This document shows, piece after piece, positions 13,919 to 16,641 of a DNA stretch of 16,641 nt (its first letter is position 1; each line of letters opens with the position of its first letter). Origin of the DNA: Phycisphaerales bacterium. GTDB taxonomy: Bacteria; Planctomycetota; Phycisphaerae; Phycisphaerales; UBA1924. Under the pieces are notes generated by a model. It saw only the letters and a program-made list of their open reading frames with translations, did not search any database and was not told the origin of the DNA. The translations under genes were made by a program, and so were the position numbers. The DNA is taken from contig JAJDDL010000402.1 of the NCBI GenBank assembly GCA_029260335.1, positions 1 through 16,641 of the forward strand, given 5' to 3'.

Positions 13919-13991
13919 GTGCCACTGGCAGCTTGCCTGCCAGTGCGAAGTGCAGGTGGACCGGCACTGGCGGGCAAGCCGCCAGTGGCAC
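13919..13991. repeat. Double REP-like palindrome forming a 28-bp hairpin
   Basis: Two copies of a 23-nt palindromic unit face each other between convergent genes. Unit 1 (13923-13945) has arms CACTGGCAG and CTGCCAGTG around CTTGC; unit 2 (13965-13987) has arms CACTGGCGG and CCGCCAGTG around GCAAG. The whole element folds into a 28-bp hairpin (13919-13946 with 13964-13991, 17-nt spacer) with one A-C mismatch and one T-G wobble. The structure resembles bacterial REP/BIME elements, which are mobilised by REP-associated tyrosine transposases elsewhere in a genome. Here it could also act as a bidirectional terminator for the FAH gene and the thioredoxin gene. Confidence 0.85.
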
Positions 13992-13998
13992 TTGGCGC

Positions 13999-14514
13999 TC
14001 AGCGCCCTAGTGCTTCCAACTCGCGTTCGATGACGCTGACCAGCTTGGCCACCTCGCCCTCGCTCGGCACGCCCACCGATCGATAGAGCACATCGCCCTC
14101 GGGCCCGACCAGCACGATCGTGGGGATGCCCTCAACATTCATCTCCCGCGCGAGAGGATCGGCGTTGAGCAGGGTTTGGTATGTGAACCCCCCCTCCTGC
14201 ATGAACCGAATCGGATCGCTGTTCTCGGAAATGTTTGCACCGAAGACGTTCAAGCCGCGTTTGGCGTAGGTCTCGTGCAGGTGCTGGATCTCGGGCATGG
14301 CGATCCGGCACGGGCCGCACCAGGTGGCCCAGAAATCCAGGAGGACCAGCTCGCCCTGATAGTCCAGATCGGTGTGGGTGCGTCCGAGGCCGTCGACCAG
14401 CTGCCACGCGGGGGCGTCGCCGAGGTCTTTGGGAATTATGCGGAAGATGATCACGCCCGCGAGAGCCGCGACGATGAGCAGCGGGATAACGGGAATGGAC
14501 TTGCGATCTTCCAT
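13999..14514 (-). CDS. Membrane-anchored TlpA/ResA-like thioredoxin
   Basis: This predicted thiol-disulfide oxidoreductase works outside the cytoplasmic membrane, for example in reducing cytochrome c or other exported thiols. The 171-residue protein has a short cytoplasmic start, one membrane anchor (about 7-27) and a thioredoxin fold with LLDFWATWCGPCRIAMPEI (58-76). The active-site cysteines are C66 and C69, and the cis-proline is P131 in GIPTIVLV. The TlpA-like insertion between them includes NVFGANISENSDPIRFM (89-105). The ATG at 14514 has AGGAG 6 nt upstream on the minus strand. It is divergent from smpB and convergent with the FAH gene. No cytochrome-biogenesis genes are in the window. 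Confidence 0.9.
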   Translation of the reverse strand: MEDRKSIPVIPLLIVAALAGVIIFRIIPKDLGDAPAWQLVDGLGRTHTDLDYQGELVLLDFWATWCGPCRIAMPEIQHLHETYAKRGLNVFGANISENSDPIRFMQEGGFTYQTLLNADPLAREMNVEGIPTIVLVGPEGDVLYRSVGVPSEGEVAKLVSVIERELEALGR

Positions 14515-14542
14515 GGATTACTCCTGTTTCCCCGCTTTGGCC

Positions 14543-14557
14543 GAGAGGGAACCTCTC
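14543..14557. promoter_or_regulatory. Inverted repeat between divergent thioredoxin and smpB genes
   Basis: GAGAGG and CCTCTC form a perfect 6-bp inverted repeat with a 3-nt centre in the 68-bp divergent region. It falls in the expected thioredoxin leader, so it could be a small leader hairpin or an operator. Function is unknown. Confidence 0.35.
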
Positions 14558-14562
14558 AGCAC

Positions 14563-14572
14563 AGCGTATTGT
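14563..14572. promoter_or_regulatory. Overlapping candidate -10 boxes for smpB and thioredoxin
   Basis: AGCGTATTGT reads as TATTGT on the plus strand (14567-14572), 10 nt before the smpB GTG, and as TACGCT on the minus strand (14568-14563), about 48 nt before the thioredoxin ATG. If both are used, the two divergent promoters share their cores. Confidence 0.3.
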
Positions 14573-14582
14573 TCGACCAAGC

Positions 14583-15065
14583 GTGGCCAAGAAGAAGAAA
14601 CAATCCGGAAGCCCAACGGTCGAGAATCGCAAGGCGCGGTACCAGTACCACATCCACGACACGCTCGAGGTGGGGATTCAACTCGTGGGCTCTGAGGTCA
14701 AGAGCGTGCGGGCAGGCAATATCTCGATCGCCGAGGGGTTCGTGCGCGTCGACCCGAGCCCTCTGGGGATGTACTTGCACCAGGTGAATATCGGCGAGTA
14801 CGGGCCGGCCGGTGGCATGGGTCACGCGGCCACCCGCGTGCGCAAACTCCTGGCCCACAGGCAAGAGATCGAGAAGCTCAAGCGCGCCGTGGATCGCAAG
14901 GGCGTGGCGATTGTGCCGTTGAAGCTGTATTTCAAGAACGGCTTTGCGAAGGTGCTGATCGGCGTGGGCGAGGGCAAGAGCCGGTCCGATAAGCGGAACA
15001 CGATCGCCGAGCGCGATACCCAAAGAGATATGCAGCGGGCGATGACTCGCAAGCGATTGGGCTGA
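14583..15065 (+). CDS. smpB: SsrA (tmRNA)-binding protein
   Basis: SmpB binds tmRNA and delivers it to stalled ribosomes for trans-translation. The 160-residue protein matches the family in length. After a basic Lys-rich N-terminus come ENRKARYQYHI (14-24), the conserved GSEVKSVRAGNISIAEGFVRV region (36-56), LHQVNIGEY (65-73) and RKLLAHRQEI (87-96). The C-terminal part has LYFKNGFAKVLIGVGEGKSRSDKR and a basic tail that enters the ribosome. It starts at GTG 14583; no other start keeps the family N-terminus. No ssrA gene is visible in the window. Confidence 0.95.
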   Translation: MAKKKKQSGSPTVENRKARYQYHIHDTLEVGIQLVGSEVKSVRAGNISIAEGFVRVDPSPLGMYLHQVNIGEYGPAGGMGHAATRVRKLLAHRQEIEKLKRAVDRKGVAIVPLKLYFKNGFAKVLIGVGEGKSRSDKRNTIAERDTQRDMQRAMTRKRLG

Positions 15066-15090
15066 CCTTCAGTTGACCGGCTCGACGGGC

Positions 15091-15540
15091 TCAGATGCCC
15101 TTGCCGACGCGGCTCTCTGCCAGGCGAACCTTGGCCCGAGCGGCGTGGATCGCGTGCGAGCGGCGCTCGTGGGCGATCCGGCGAGCTTCCTGGTCCGAGG
15201 CCTCAGGTTTGGTCGTCTCGGCCTCCTGGAGCTCGGACTTGCAGTCGGCGAGCACGAGGGCTTCGGCGGGGACGGCATTCTCGGCGATCAGGGTGAGCGT
15301 GCCATCACTCATCTTGCACACGCCGCCATCGACGAAGTAGGAGCGGCTGCCGCCGGCGGCGGAGCCTTCGCTCGGGAAGTCGACGCGCAGCTCCCCGGTG
15401 CCCAGGCTCGCGACGATGGGAGCCCTGCCGGGCAGGACGCCCATGAGGCCATCCCAGAGCGGGATCGAGGCGTAGGTGATCTCTCCATCGAGCAGTTGAT
15501 CGGTGGGAGAGACGATCGTGCAGCGGAAGGTGTTTGCCAT
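15091..15540 (-). CDS. atpC: ATP synthase F1 epsilon subunit
   Basis: The epsilon subunit links the central stalk to the c-ring and can inhibit ATP hydrolysis. The 149-residue protein has the N-terminal beta-sandwich with FRCTIVSPTDQLLDGE (5-20), IPLWDGLMGVLPGRAPIVASLGTGELRV (26-53, matching the family's G.MGVLPGHAP motif) and YFVDGGVCKMSDGTLTLIAENAV (68-90). A C-terminal helical hairpin (about 94-145) follows. Residues 57-66 form a short Gly/Ser-rich loop insertion. The ATG at 15540 has GAGGAA just upstream. It is a single gene here: atpD is not next to it on either side, since smpB is convergent and the transporter permease divergent. Confidence 0.9.
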   Translation of the reverse strand: MANTFRCTIVSPTDQLLDGEITYASIPLWDGLMGVLPGRAPIVASLGTGELRVDFPSEGSAAGGSRSYFVDGGVCKMSDGTLTLIAENAVPAEALVLADCKSELQEAETTKPEASDQEARRIAHERRSHAIHAARAKVRLAESRVGKGI

Positions 15541-15579
15541 GGCTTCCTCGTGGCTTCCTGGGGGGCTGAATCGGGGACC

Positions 15580-15585
15580 ATGATA
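15580..15585 (-). promoter_or_regulatory. Candidate -10 box (TATCAT) for atpC
   Basis: Read on the minus strand, CCTATCAT matches the -10 consensus at five of six positions and lies 39 nt before the ATG. The implied leader of about 33 nt contains GAGGAA. It supports atpC having its own promoter. Confidence 0.4.
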
Positions 15586-15616
15586 GGCGGCAGAGGCGGG
15601 ATCGTGGTGTGGGCGA

Positions 15617-15622
15617 TACCGT
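15617..15622 (+). promoter_or_regulatory. Candidate -10 box (TACCGT) for leaderless permease gene
   Basis: TACCGT is followed by exactly 6 nt and the GTG at 15629. There is no ribosome binding site in the gap. The hexamer itself is a poor -10 match beyond T, A and the last T. Confidence 0.25.
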
Positions 15623-15628
15623 GAGCCC

Positions 15629-16606
15629 GTGAGCCGAAGGGCGGTCATTACGTTGGTTGTGCTGAGTATCGCGATGCTCGGGGCGGGGATGCTGCGCCTG
15701 CTGGTCGGGGGACCGGGGCTTGGCTTGCCGGAGTTGCCGGGGATTTGGGAGTTGCGACTGGAGCGGCTGGCCGGGGGCGTGATCGTCGGGGCGAGCTTGG
15801 GGATCTCTGGGGTGCTGCTCCAGGCGCTGCTGCGCAATCCGCTGGCGAGCCCGGATTTGCTCGGCTTAGCGTCCGGTGCCGGGCTTGGGGTGATGATCAG
15901 CTTTGGCTTGGGGGCGATCTCAGGGATGATGGGGACCGCGCTGCTCGGGACGACCGGGCCGGCGATCATGGGCTCGCTTGGGGCGCTGGCGATTGTGTAT
16001 GCCCTGAGTCAGCGGCGGGGGTTTGTGGACCCGGTGCCGTTGATTTTGGTTGGTGTCATCGTCTCGATCATCTGTTCCGCGGCGACGCTCTTCATCCAGA
16101 ACCTGCTACCCGATCGAGGGATCACGGCTTCACGCTGGATGCTCGGCTCGCTCCGCGATGGGATCCCGGCCTGGCAGCTTTGGGGCGTGGGAGGACTGAC
16201 GCTCGCGAGCGCGGCGTGGAGCGTGCGACTGGGGCACGCGATGGACGCCTCAGCGCTGAGTGATGACGAGGCGATCGGTGTCGGCGTGCGGCTGGGCATT
16301 CTCCGGGCGATTCTGTTTGTGCTCGCGGGTTTGCTGACCGCTGGAAGTGTCGTGTTGGCTGGGCCTATCGGGTTTGTTGGACTTGTGTGTCCGCACCTAG
16401 TGCGATTGCTTGCCGGGCCCGCGCATCGGCCGTTGGTGATTGGCTCTGCGATCGCGGGGGCGGCGCTCGTGGTGTTGGCCGACGCGTTGGTGAAGGCGAT
16501 CGAGCTGCCGACGGGGCGATTGCCGATTGGGGTGCTGACCACGATCGTGGGGGGGCCGTTGTTCATTGTGCTGCTTCGCAAGGAGATGCTCGGGGGACGG
16601 CGATGA
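15629..16606 (+). CDS. FecCD/BtuC-family ABC transporter permease
   Basis: This inner-membrane permease belongs to the type II importers for iron-siderophores, heme or cobalamin. The 325-residue protein is almost all hydrophobic, consistent with the family's ten or so membrane helices. Family signatures are RLERLAGGVIVGASLGISG (43-61), ALLRNPLASPDLLGLASGAGLG (66-87), SDDEAIGVGV (211-220) and GPIGFVGLVCPHLVRLLAGPAHR (245-267), the region that contacts the ATPase. ELPTGRLPIGVLTTIVGGPLF lies near the C-terminus (292-312). The substrate cannot be told from this subunit. The stop overlaps the next start (ATGA), so at least one further gene belongs to the operon beyond the window. Confidence 0.92.
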   Translation: MSRRAVITLVVLSIAMLGAGMLRLLVGGPGLGLPELPGIWELRLERLAGGVIVGASLGISGVLLQALLRNPLASPDLLGLASGAGLGVMISFGLGAISGMMGTALLGTTGPAIMGSLGALAIVYALSQRRGFVDPVPLILVGVIVSIICSAATLFIQNLLPDRGITASRWMLGSLRDGIPAWQLWGVGGLTLASAAWSVRLGHAMDASALSDDEAIGVGVRLGILRAILFVLAGLLTAGSVVLAGPIGFVGLVCPHLVRLLAGPAHRPLVIGSAIAGAALVVLADALVKAIELPTGRLPIGVLTTIVGGPLFIVLLRKEMLGGRR

Positions 16607-16641
16607 GCCTTCGCGTGCTGTTTCTTGCGCCGAGTTTTCTG
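16603..16641 (+). CDS. Start of a gene cut by the window end
   Basis: An ATG overlaps the permease stop by four bases, and 13 codons are visible (MSLRVLFLAPSFL). In FecCD operons the next gene is usually the ATPase or the binding protein. The hydrophobic start could be a signal peptide or the first strand of a Rossmann-type domain. It is too short to identify. Confidence 0.5.
   Translation, partial: MSLRVLFLAPSFL

Noticed and set aside
15066..15090. Possible shared terminator between convergent smpB and atpC
   Set aside because: The 25-nt gap has a short TGACC direct repeat with the smpB end but no stable inverted repeat or T-tract.
14515..15090. Search for an ssrA (tmRNA) gene beside smpB
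   Set aside because: Both flanks of smpB are very short, and the neighbouring bases are fully used by the thioredoxin and atpC genes. There is no room for a tmRNA.
15541..15969. Minus-strand frame extending atpC upstream
   Set aside because: It covers the start of the permease gene in antisense. atpC has a clear ATG with a ribosome binding site at 15540.
1..16641. CRISPR arrays, tRNA or rRNA genes, insertion sequences, prophage or toxin-antitoxin genes
   Set aside because: I saw no regularly spaced direct repeats, cloverleaf-like segments, transposase motifs or paired small genes. All larger frames are explained by the listed genes.

Overview
The window is GC-rich (high GC at third codon positions) and comes from a didermic bacterium. 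It carries a Kdo cytidylyltransferase, an OmpA/Pal-type lipoprotein, futalosine-pathway menaquinone synthesis, an ECF sigma/anti-sigma pair, a prepilin peptidase with a very large insertion, and a REP-like double palindrome. The mixture best fits a planctomycete, most likely of the Phycisphaerae type. That assignment is inferred from gene content and style, because the window holds no rRNA or other strong marker.

Layout. Bases 1-512 hold the 3' part of an unrecognised gene whose 5' end is unclear. Bases 564-4107 form a plus-strand run: xseA, xseB (both subunits of exonuclease VII) and a 575-residue A24 prepilin peptidase. A Pal/OmpA-like lipoprotein follows and ends in a textbook intrinsic terminator (4920-4944). 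Bases 5075-7563 hold a secreted two-domain fasciclin (FAS1) protein, a GC-rich hairpin, and an ECF sigma factor overlapping its RskA-like anti-sigma factor by four bases. Bases 7553-9635 are a compact minus-strand operon: def, fmt and a small HExxH metalloprotein gene, with junctions of 0 and 1 nt. Divergent from def is a plus-strand TPR protein gene (9843-11357), followed by kdsB and a terminator. Next come mqnD and a fumarylacetoacetate-hydrolase-family gene, 17 nt apart. A double REP-like palindrome (13919-13991) separates this pair from a convergent membrane-anchored thioredoxin. smpB (plus) is divergent from the thioredoxin and convergent with a stand-alone atpC (minus). A FecCD-type ABC transporter permease (plus) closes the window, with the first codons of another gene overlapping its stop.

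How it works together. Most genes are housekeeping: DNA repair (XseAB), translation start and rescue (Def, Fmt, SmpB), envelope (KdsB, Pal-like lipoprotein, TlpA-like thioredoxin) and respiration (MqnD, AtpC). The most notable items are the FAS1/sigma/RskA-like triad, which parallels the mycobacterial SigK-RskA-MPT70/83 arrangement; an apparent sliding-clamp motif at the XseA C-terminus; the uncharacterised zincin in the def-fmt operon; the REP pair with a compensatory base change; and a recurrent TAnnnT box 6-7 nt upstream of start codons, suggesting leaderless transcripts. There is no CRISPR array, tRNA, rRNA or insertion sequence that I can support, and no gene-free stretch longer than about 210 bases.
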